From the NCBI RefSeq assembly GCF_029894335.1, contig NZ_JARXZC010000021.1:57315-121314 (forward strand): 64,000 nucleotides of DNA. Direction: 5' to 3'. Positions 57,642-64,000 of this stretch are shown piece after piece. The stretch's first letter is position 1; each line of letters starts with the position of its first letter. The stretch is from Kitasatospora sp. MAP5-34. GTDB taxonomy: Bacteria; Actinomycetota; Actinomycetes; Streptomycetales; Streptomycetaceae. The position numbers and the translations under genes were made by a program. The notes beneath the pieces are model-generated. The model was not told where the DNA came from. It did not search any database and saw nothing but the letters and a program-made list of their open reading frames with translations.

Positions 57642-60600
57642 TCAGGAGGACGAGGCCGCCAGCAGCGCGTCGACCACCCGTGCGGACGCCTGGCCGTCGT
57701 CCAGGTCGCAGTACGCCTCACGGAACGCCGTGTACTTCTCGGCGTACTCGCCGGACAGCTCGTCGATCCGCCCGAGGGCGCTGACCAGCTCCTCGGAGCT
57801 GGCCGGCATCGGGCCGGGGGCGGCTGCCTCGAAGTCGAAGGTGAAGCCGCGCAGGTTGTCCCGGTAGTGCTCAAGGTCGTACGTGAAGAAGACCATCGGG
57901 CGGCCGGTGTTCGCGAAGTCGAACATCGCCGACGAGTAGTCGGTGACCAGCACGTCCGCGACGAGCAGCAGGTCCGCCATGTCGGGGTAGGTGCCGACGT
58001 CCCAGACGTAGCCGTTCCCGGCGCCCGGGATCTGGCCGCACATCACCTCGTGCCCGCGCACCAGCAGCACCTGGTCCTCGCCCAGGGCGGCCTGCGCGGC
58101 CGCCAGGTCGAGCCGCAGGTCCAGCTGGTAGCCGCCGTGCGGGCGGCGGCGGTCCTCACGGAAGGTCGGCGCGTACAGCACGATCTTCTTGCCCTCGGGC
58201 AGGCCGAGCCGCTCGCGGACCTGCTCGGCCGTCTTCTCGCGGTCGGCGGCGAACAGCACGTCGTTGCGCGGGTAGCCGGACTCCAGGATCTCGCCCTGGT
58301 ACCCGAAGGCCCGGCGCAGCACCGGGGTGGAGAAGTTGTTGCCGGAGACCAGCAGGCTCCACTGCGGCACCTCGCGGTCCAGGTGCTTGAGGTACTCGCT
58401 GTCGGTGAACCAGACCTTCTCGAAGTCGTGGCCGATCCGCTTCAGCGGGGTGCCGTGCCAGGTCTGCAGCACGATCTGGCCGGGACGCCGCTCGAAGAAC
58501 TCCGGCAGGTGGGTGCTGGTCACCACGTACTTGGCGGTGGCCAGTGCCTCGTACCATTCCGGGCTCCACTGGCGGACGCTCTCGGCGGTCTGCGGCAGGT
58601 CCGCCTGCAGGTCGTCGGAGGACCACACGTGGCGCAGCGGCAGGCCGCGCCGGGCCAGCTCCTCGTGCACCGCGCGCGGGGAGCCGGCGTACTGGCCGCC
58701 CATCGCGGCGTTGTAGACCACGGTGTCGGTCAGCGGGTGCTGCTGGAACGACTTGAAGTTGTTCCGCAGCTGCCGCTGGCGGTAGCCGCTGCGCTCCTCG
58801 GGGAGCAGGTCGGAGTGCGACTCCAGCGAGAGGCCGTCGTACCCGCGCCGCTCCAGCACGATCCGCTTGCCCCGGGCCTCGATCTCCAGCGGCAGCGCGC
58901 CGTGGCAGGAGGTGGCCAGCAGGACCTGCGGCCAGAGGCTGCCGGCCTCGGCGCCGACCGGGCGGAAGAAGACCTCCCAGGTGCCCTTGTGCAGCGGCAC
59001 CTGGCCGGCGAAGGAGGCGGTCGGTACGGCCGGCAGCGCGGCGCGGAACCGGCCGTCGGTGATCTCGACCGGGTAACTGTGCTCCTCCTCCCGCCAGTTG
59101 TGCCGGATCACCAGCTCGTAGCGGTGGGTGCCGGCCAGCGGGAAGGTGCCGCTGAGCAGGAAGCCGTCGGAGTCGCGGGCCGCCGTGACCTCCTCGACCA
59201 CCGGCTGCAGCACCTGGTCGATGAACTGCAGGTACCCGCTGGGGGAGGGCTTGGAGTAGAGCGCGCGAGTGTCCTGGTTGATCGGTACGTCCAGCTGCGC
59301 CGGGGCCTCGCGGTCGTCGATCACCAGCGGCACCGAGGTGCCGTCGGTCAGCTGCAGGTCGGTGTCCCAGCGGTCGCGCAGCCGCTCGTCGGAGGCCGGG
59401 TCCAGGGCGTCCCACGCCTCCCGGACGGCCGTCAGCTCGCTGATCGCGAAGCCGGTGCCGAACGGGACGTTCCGTCCGGTGGGCGTGCCGAGTTCCAAGG
59501 GGAAGAACAGCTCGCGGTCGGACTCGACGTGCTTGAGCCGCAGCCGCGCGCCGGCCAGGTCGGCGCCGGAGCCGACCGTACCGGCCACCGTGACCTCGCC
59601 GCGCTCGGTACGCACCTCGGTCGCGCGGGCGCGGACCCGCTCGACCCGCAGGTAGACGTGGTTGTCCTTGAGCCACGGGACGATCCGGACGTCGGGCTCG
59701 ACCCACTGCACCGGCAGGTTCTCGGCGGTGTCGCTCCACCCGCCGGAGATCCGGCCCTTGTAGACGCCGCCCTTGCCGACGCCCGCGATCAGCACCCGCC
59801 AGGAGCCGTCCTTCCACTGACCCCGGTGCTTGAGCCGCTTGGGGTCGATGGAGGCGCTGAAACCGGCCCAGTCGCAGCTGTAGAGGTCGTGCGGCGAGCT
59901 GGAGGTCGCCTCCGGGCTGTACATCGCCTTGGTCTGCACGGCGAGCACCCGGCGGCCCTTGGCCTCGCGGAGCACCAGCACCTTGACCATGTCGTGCCGG
60001 TTCTCGGCGCCGAGGTGCTCGGGGAAGGCGTGCCCGGAGATCTGCAGCTTGCCGTCGACCCAGGCGGAGTCGTACAGGCGGCTGCGCATCACCAGCGCGT
60101 TGTCCAGGCGCAGCACGTCGGTCGGCACGCTCTTGCGGCCGCCGCGCAGGAAGGGGTAGTCCGCGTACGGGCGCAGCAGGCCGCGCGCGGGGGCGGCGCC
60201 GTTGCTGTCCTTCTCGAACTTCATCTGGGCGACGAACTCGTCCATCCGGTTCGCCAGGGTCAGGTGGTACTTGAGCCGCAGCGGCGCGCGGAGCTTGCGG
60301 ACCTGCTCGGGGCCGATGGCGCGGAGCAGGCGGCTGACGGACTCCTGGTAGGCCTGGTTGTAGGCCGCGTCGCCCTCGATGATCGGCCAGAAGAACATCG
60401 GGATCTCCTCGACGAGGTTGTTCTCGTCGTAGAAGCTCAGATGCTTGCGGTACTTGGGGTCCTCCTGCGCCTGCAGCCAGGCGCGGACGAGCTCCATCGA
60501 CTTGACCCGGTCGACGACCGTCTTGGGGTTGGTCTTCATCTGCGTGATCGACATCTCGCCGACCTCGCGTTCGCGCCAGTGGTAGATCGGCTCGGAGAGC

Positions 60601-61202
60601 ACGTCGACGCTGGTGGCGAGGAAGTGGTGCGGCACGCTGACCGGCGCGTCCTCGTACAGGATGCCCTCGGGGTAGAGCACGCCCGCCGCGTCGAAGAAGG
60701 AGCGCCGGTAGACCTTGTTCCACGCGGTGCGGTCGGTGACCAACGCCGGGATCTCGGTGATGTGCGTCTTGAGCCGGGTCTCCTTGAACGGCTTGCGGTG
60801 CCCGCCCGACGGGTAGTACCCGACGGCGCGGAAGCGCAGCACGTTGCCGGTGGCGAAGTCCGAGCCGGTCTCCTCCAGCGTGCCGATCATCAGCTCGTAC
60901 GCACTCGGCGGCAGGGTGTCGTCACTGTCCACGAAGTTCAGGAACTCGGAGTCCGGGCTGATGTGCCGGTAGCCGGTGTTCCGGGCGGCGCCGAGGCCCT
61001 TGTTCACCTGCTTGACGAGCCGGAACCGGGAGTCCTTGGCGGCGTACGCCTCGGCGATCGCGGCGCTGCCGTCCTTCGAGCCGTCGTCGACCATGACGCA
61101 TTCGAGATCGTCGAAGGTCTGGGCGGCGATGGAGTCCAGGCACTCTTCCAGGTAGCGCTCGACGTTGTAGATCGGGACGACGACAGAGAGGCGGGGGGCC
61201 AT
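57642..61202 (-). CDS. GT2 glycosyltransferase fused to a CDP-glycerol glycerophosphotransferase domain
   Basis: An 1186-aa bifunctional protein. Residues 1-330 are a GT2 domain: LSVVVPIYNVERYLEECLDS, ECVMVDDGSKDGSA, then the DXD-type VDSDDTLPP and LYEDAPVSVP. The middle (about 330-800) is a beta-rich region sharing CDWAGFSASIDPKRLKHRGQ with the paralogue at 54856. The C-terminus (about 820-1180) is the TagF domain: LQTWHGTPLKRIGHDFEKVW, LYAPTFREDRRRP and VTDYSSAMFDFANTGRPMVF. It should add a sugar and a polyol phosphate to the same wall polymer. GAAAGG lies about 10 nt before the ATG. Such fusions occur in actinobacterial teichoic acid clusters. Confidence 0.9.
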   Translation of the reverse strand: MAPRLSVVVPIYNVERYLEECLDSIAAQTFDDLECVMVDDGSKDGSAAIAEAYAAKDSRFRLVKQVNKGLGAARNTGYRHISPDSEFLNFVDSDDTLPPSAYELMIGTLEETGSDFATGNVLRFRAVGYYPSGGHRKPFKETRLKTHITEIPALVTDRTAWNKVYRRSFFDAAGVLYPEGILYEDAPVSVPHHFLATSVDVLSEPIYHWREREVGEMSITQMKTNPKTVVDRVKSMELVRAWLQAQEDPKYRKHLSFYDENNLVEEIPMFFWPIIEGDAAYNQAYQESVSRLLRAIGPEQVRKLRAPLRLKYHLTLANRMDEFVAQMKFEKDSNGAAPARGLLRPYADYPFLRGGRKSVPTDVLRLDNALVMRSRLYDSAWVDGKLQISGHAFPEHLGAENRHDMVKVLVLREAKGRRVLAVQTKAMYSPEATSSSPHDLYSCDWAGFSASIDPKRLKHRGQWKDGSWRVLIAGVGKGGVYKGRISGGWSDTAENLPVQWVEPDVRIVPWLKDNHVYLRVERVRARATEVRTERGEVTVAGTVGSGADLAGARLRLKHVESDRELFFPLELGTPTGRNVPFGTGFAISELTAVREAWDALDPASDERLRDRWDTDLQLTDGTSVPLVIDDREAPAQLDVPINQDTRALYSKPSPSGYLQFIDQVLQPVVEEVTAARDSDGFLLSGTFPLAGTHRYELVIRHNWREEEHSYPVEITDGRFRAALPAVPTASFAGQVPLHKGTWEVFFRPVGAEAGSLWPQVLLATSCHGALPLEIEARGKRIVLERRGYDGLSLESHSDLLPEERSGYRQRQLRNNFKSFQQHPLTDTVVYNAAMGGQYAGSPRAVHEELARRGLPLRHVWSSDDLQADLPQTAESVRQWSPEWYEALATAKYVVTSTHLPEFFERRPGQIVLQTWHGTPLKRIGHDFEKVWFTDSEYLKHLDREVPQWSLLVSGNNFSTPVLRRAFGYQGEILESGYPRNDVLFAADREKTAEQVRERLGLPEGKKIVLYAPTFREDRRRPHGGYQLDLRLDLAAAQAALGEDQVLLVRGHEVMCGQIPGAGNGYVWDVGTYPDMADLLLVADVLVTDYSSAMFDFANTGRPMVFFTYDLEHYRDNLRGFTFDFEAAAPGPMPASSEELVSALGRIDELSGEYAEKYTAFREAYCDLDDGQASARVVDALLAASSS

Positions 61203-61347
61203 CGGTGCGCGGGCCTTTCATCGGGGACGTGCGACCAAGCTGCGGCCGGTCGTGGTTGACGAGCCGGGCACGGGTGCACGGCGATCCTACCGTCCGCCAC
61301 CCGTCGGCCCCATGAACCCGCCGGTCAGAGCGCCGCCGGTGGGACGG

Positions 61348-61989
61348 TCAGGGGACGATGCCGACCAGGATGTACTCGTTGTACTTGAACACCTTCCCGG
61401 CGGCCTCGGGAAGCGGGAACGAATAGCTGCGGTCGATCCGCAGACCGGCCCGCTCGGCGTAGTCGCGCAGGCCCTCGAAGTCCACGAACCGGACGTGGGT
61501 CGGGTCCGACTTGTAGCCCGCCTCCTGCGGAGTGATCAGCACCACCTTGCCGCCGGACCGGACGCTCGGCAGGTAGCTCTTGAGCAGCTGCTCGCAGGTC
61601 TCCAGGTCCAGGTGCTCCAGTACGTGCGCGACCAGCAGGGAGTCGAAGGCACCGGGCCGGCTCAGCTCCGGGTCGGCCTCGAACTCACCTGCGGTGTAGG
61701 CGATCAGGCCCCGGGCCCGGGCGGTGGCGACGGAGGTCTCGTTGTGGTCCACGCCCACGCTGCCCGGGTCGCAGTTCTGCAGGTTGCGGCCGACCCCGCA
61801 GCCCACGTCCAGTACCCGGCCGAGCTGGAGCCGCCTGAGGTTCCAGCGGTACGGCGCCTGGGTGGGCAGCAGCCGCTTGATGCCGGACTGCTCCAGATTC
61901 ACCAGGCGCTCCGTGTAGGAGGCGTCGGCGGTGGCGCCGCCGGTGGGCGAGCCGGGCTTCTGTGAAGGTGAATCGGGGCCTTCGGACAT
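61348..61989 (-). CDS. Class I SAM-dependent methyltransferase
   Basis: A 213-aa methyltransferase. The SAM motif is VLDVGCGVGRNLQNC, followed by GVDHNETSVATAR and the motif-IV-like DSLLVAHVLEHLDLETC. GKVVLITPQEAGY and FKYNEYILVGIVP complete the fold. It begins with ATG 61989 (GGAGAGG upstream) after a short Ser/Pro-rich leader. It lies between wall-polymer genes and may methylate a sugar of the polymer or cap it, but the substrate is not visible. Confidence 0.87.
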   Translation of the reverse strand: MSEGPDSPSQKPGSPTGGATADASYTERLVNLEQSGIKRLLPTQAPYRWNLRRLQLGRVLDVGCGVGRNLQNCDPGSVGVDHNETSVATARARGLIAYTAGEFEADPELSRPGAFDSLLVAHVLEHLDLETCEQLLKSYLPSVRSGGKVVLITPQEAGYKSDPTHVRFVDFEGLRDYAERAGLRIDRSYSFPLPEAAGKVFKYNEYILVGIVP

Positions 61990-62240
61990 GGCGGGGCCTC
62001 TCCATGAGCTGCGGAACAGTGAGCTGCGACACGATGGTACGACGAGCATGTTGTAGCCCTGGGCGACTCGGCAGGCGACCCCTCGAACGGCTCGGCGAGT
62101 ACTCGGCCGAGCGGCCCGTCCGGCGGTCGGGGGTACCCGGACCGGGCCGGGTGAGGGTGCGCGTCCGCCCTCGTGCCAGCTAGTCTGCGCCTGGCCCCGC
62201 CCGGGCGGTCCCAGTCTCCGCGACTGATGCTCCCCTCTGT

Positions 62241-63284
62241 ATGAATGAGTCGCAAATGCCCCGCTTCAGCGTGATCGTCCCGGTATACCAGGTGCAGGAG
62301 TACCTGGCCGAGTGTCTCGACTCGGTGCTCTCCCAGTCGTGCCCGGACTTCGAGCTGATCGCGGTCGACGACCACTCGCCGGACGGCTGCGGCGTGATCC
62401 TGGACGAGTACGTCACCCGGGACGACCGGGTCCGGGTGCTGCACCTCCCCGCCAACGTCGGCCTGGGGCGCGCCCGCAACGCCGGGCTCGCGGTCGCCAC
62501 CGGCGACTACGTGATCTTCCTGGACAGCGACGACACCCTCACCCCCGGCCTGCTGCAGGCCGTCGTGGACCGCCTCGCCGCCTGCGTAGACCCGGACATC
62601 CTGGTCTACGACTACGCCCGTACCTACGCCGACGGCCGGGTCGTCCGCAGCAACTCCGCCCCGCTGTTCGCCCGTCCCGGCCCGGACGTCTTCGACCTCG
62701 AACAGCGCCCGGACCTGCTCGACCTGCTGATGGTGGTCTGGAACAAGGCGTACCGGCGCGGCTACCTCGAGGAGCAGGGCCTGACCTTCCCGGCCGGCTA
62801 CTACGAGGACACGCCGTGGACCTTCCCGGCCCTCCTCGCCGCGCACCGGATGACCATGCTCGACCTGGTCGGTGTCCACTACCGCCAGCGCGAGGAGGGC
62901 GGGAACATCCTCGCCACCCCCTCCCGCAAGCACTTCGACGTCTTCGCCCAGTACGACCTGGTCTTCGCCTTCCTCGACCGCCGCCCCGACCTGGAGCGCT
63001 GGCGCACCGTGGTCTACGGGCGGATGGTGCACCACCTGAACACCGTGGTCAGCAAGCCCGGCCGGATCCCGTCCGGCGACCGCCGCGAGTACTTCCGCCG
63101 CGCGGCCGAGCACTGCGCGCGGCTGCGCCCGGCCGGCTACCGGCCCGCGCCCGGCGCCGACGGCCTGCGTACCGAGCTGCTCAGCCACGGGCGGTACCTC
63201 TCCTACCAGGGCGTTCGCGCCCTCGCCCGGACCAGGCAGGTCGCCGCCAGGGCCGCCCGGCGGGCGGCCCGCACCTCGCGCTGA
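62241..63284 (+). CDS. GT2 family glycosyltransferase
   Basis: A 347-aa GT2 enzyme. The N-terminal nucleotide-sugar domain has FSVIVPVYQVQEYLAECLDS, ELIAVDDHSPDGCGV and VIFLDSDDTLTPG (DXD). The second half (WNKAYRRGYLEEQG, YYEDTPWTFPALL) resembles the GT2 domain of the fusion protein at 57642. A basic C-terminus ends RRAARTSR. The ATG at 62241 has no strong ribosome binding site; ATG at 62256 is in frame. It is divergent from the methyltransferase. The acceptor is unknown, but the neighbours suggest a wall glycopolymer. Confidence 0.9.
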   Translation: MNESQMPRFSVIVPVYQVQEYLAECLDSVLSQSCPDFELIAVDDHSPDGCGVILDEYVTRDDRVRVLHLPANVGLGRARNAGLAVATGDYVIFLDSDDTLTPGLLQAVVDRLAACVDPDILVYDYARTYADGRVVRSNSAPLFARPGPDVFDLEQRPDLLDLLMVVWNKAYRRGYLEEQGLTFPAGYYEDTPWTFPALLAAHRMTMLDLVGVHYRQREEGGNILATPSRKHFDVFAQYDLVFAFLDRRPDLERWRTVVYGRMVHHLNTVVSKPGRIPSGDRREYFRRAAEHCARLRPAGYRPAPGADGLRTELLSHGRYLSYQGVRALARTRQVAARAARRAARTSR

Positions 63285-63382
63285 GCCGTCATCGGCCGGT
63301 TGAGGCGATCAGTTACTATCGGGGCCTCCGGGTGCGGCCCACCCCGTCGTCCCCAGCGCCCGGTGATCAAGGAGGCGGGGCC

Positions 63383-63748
63383 GTGGCACTGTTCACCCTC
63401 ACGTCGTGCGCCGGCGTCATCGTCCTTGCCTCGATCATCCGGCTACTGCGCGTGAGCGATCTGAAGCAGCGGCAGGCGCTGCTGTGGGCGGGCGTCGGCC
63501 TCGCGGTGGTGCCGGCCCTCTACTTCGCGTTGGCGTCGGGGTCGGAGTCCGCTCTTCTTCCGGGCCTGGTTCTGCTGCTGCTCCTGGGCGCGAACACCAG
63601 CCGGGAACACCATGAACTGCGCAGGAAGTCCAAGCTGCTGGCCGAGGAACTGAGTTCTCTTCGCGTCCAGGCGGGCCCTGCCGTCCAGGCCCACCGTTGC
63701 TCAGAGCTCACGTATGCCGACCCCAGGAGCGCTCGTGTCCCGGTATGA
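63383..63748 (+). CDS. DUF2304 membrane protein
   Basis: A 121-aa protein with two to three hydrophobic helices (about 3-18, 33-50 and 56-71) and a charged C-terminal coiled region (TSREHHELRRKSKLLAEELS). This is the DUF2304 layout, which is usually encoded next to a GT2 polyprenyl-phosphate glycosyltransferase, as here. AAGGAGG lies 8 nt before the GTG. Its last 14 nt overlap the next gene. It probably anchors or regulates that enzyme. Confidence 0.85.
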   Translation: MALFTLTSCAGVIVLASIIRLLRVSDLKQRQALLWAGVGLAVVPALYFALASGSESALLPGLVLLLLLGANTSREHHELRRKSKLLAEELSSLRVQAGPAVQAHRCSELTYADPRSARVPV

Positions 63749-64000
63749 CGATGTCTGGTTGGTGATCCCGGCCTTCAACGAGGGCACGGTCATCGCGGGG
63801 GTGGTGGAGCGGGCGCTGGTGACGTTCCCGAACATCGTGGTGGTGGACGACGGGAGTACCGATGACAGTGCCGGCAGTGTGCTGGGGACGGGGGCGCATC
63901 TGGTACGTCATCCGGTGAACCTGGGGCAGGGCGCGGCGTTGCAGACCGGGTTGGCGTATGCGTTGGCGCAGCCGGGGGCCCAGTTCGTGGCGACGTTCGA
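63735..64000 (+). CDS. GT2 glycosyltransferase, 5' part (cut by window end)
   Basis: The first 88 codons of a GT2 enzyme. Readable are WLVIPAFNEGTVIAGVVERA, VVVDDGSTDDSAGSV and HPVNLGQGAALQTGLAYAL, which is the DPM1-like/polyprenyl-phosphate glycosyltransferase pattern. AGGAG precedes the GTG at 63735 by 6 nt, and the start overlaps the DUF2304 gene. With DUF2304 it likely makes a polyprenyl-phosphate sugar used by the GT-C enzymes. The rest lies outside the window. Confidence 0.9.
   Translation, partial: MSRYDDVWLVIPAFNEGTVIAGVVERALVTFPNIVVVDDGSTDDSAGSVLGTGAHLVRHPVNLGQGAALQTGLAYALAQPGAQFVATF

Noticed and set aside
54688..57867. 1059-codon open frame on plus, antisense to the TagF-like gene
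   Set aside because: Same reason; composition is that of an antisense frame and there is no ribosome binding site or family motif.
54674..57874. Upstream continuation of the minus frame of the GT-C gene (open frame 52970-57874)
   Set aside because: The frame is open only because of base bias; it covers the TagF-like gene in another frame and its translation has no family features.
57420..61259. 1279-codon open frame on plus, antisense to the GT2-TagF fusion
   Set aside because: It is a GC-bias shadow: no motif, Val/Gly/Arg-rich translation, and the minus strand holds a gene with clear domains.

Overview
The window is high-GC DNA with strong G/C bias at third codon positions, GTG/TTG starts, purine-rich ribosome binding sites, long perfect-stem terminators and streptomycete-type gene content (three Ser/Thr kinases in a row, PspC-fused histidine kinase, DUF6350/PerM, separate IcmB subunit). 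It is almost certainly chromosomal core DNA of Streptomyces or Kitasatospora. About 50 protein genes are supported. I recognised no rRNA, tRNA, CRISPR array or intact mobile element.

Layout. 1-18.8 kb: guanine nucleotide genes (guaB 3' end, guaB3, guaA) interleaved with a Ser/Thr kinase - pseudokinase - Ser/Thr kinase trio, a succinate-semialdehyde dehydrogenase, a ChoD-like GMC oxidoreductase, a DoxX-Rieske fusion protein, and a divergent PspC locus (PspC membrane protein on minus; PspC-histidine kinase plus NarL-type regulator on plus). 19-23 kb: an acyltransferase and two polytopic GT-C-type glycosyltransferases. 23-27 kb: pcrA, an M23 peptidase and icmB. 27-35 kb: a five-gene island (SWIM protein and DUF5691 on minus; MoxR ATPase, DUF5682 and VWA protein on plus) bounded by two copies of a dispersed palindromic repeat. 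35-47 kb: sucCD, a hybrid LuxR/sigma-like membrane protein, perM, purN-purH, small Pro/Gln-rich membrane proteins, and folD-DUF3017. 47-51 kb: mdh with a perfect operator-like palindrome, a CBS/CorC membrane protein, trpS and a 2H phosphoesterase. 51.5-52.8 kb: a decayed accessory patch (integrase 3' remnant, SUKH immunity gene, truncated nuclease toxin). 53-64 kb: wall-glycopolymer genes (GT-C enzyme, two CDP-glycerol glycerophosphotransferase-type polymerases of which one is fused to a GT2 domain, methyltransferase, GT2, DUF2304 and a GT2 cut by the window end).

How the parts work together. The core genes feed purine synthesis (PurN, PurH, GuaB, GuaA, with FolD supplying one-carbon units) and the TCA cycle (SucCD, Mdh; SSADH and IcmB/SucCD link to succinyl-CoA). 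The order pcrA - M23 - sucC - sucD - perM - purN - purH matches, from memory, Mycobacterium tuberculosis Rv0949-Rv0957, and guaB - guaB3 - choD matches Rv3411c-Rv3409c. The 27-35 kb island therefore looks like an insertion into an old actinobacterial gene order. The most interesting candidates for new biology are that SWIM/DUF5691/MoxR/DUF5682/VWA island (the DUF5682 protein looks like a divergent TraB/TIKI-fold enzyme), the pseudokinase inside the kinase trio, the hybrid LuxR/sigma-like membrane protein, the seven-copy 75-95 nt palindromic repeat, and the nuclease toxin/SUKH remnant.
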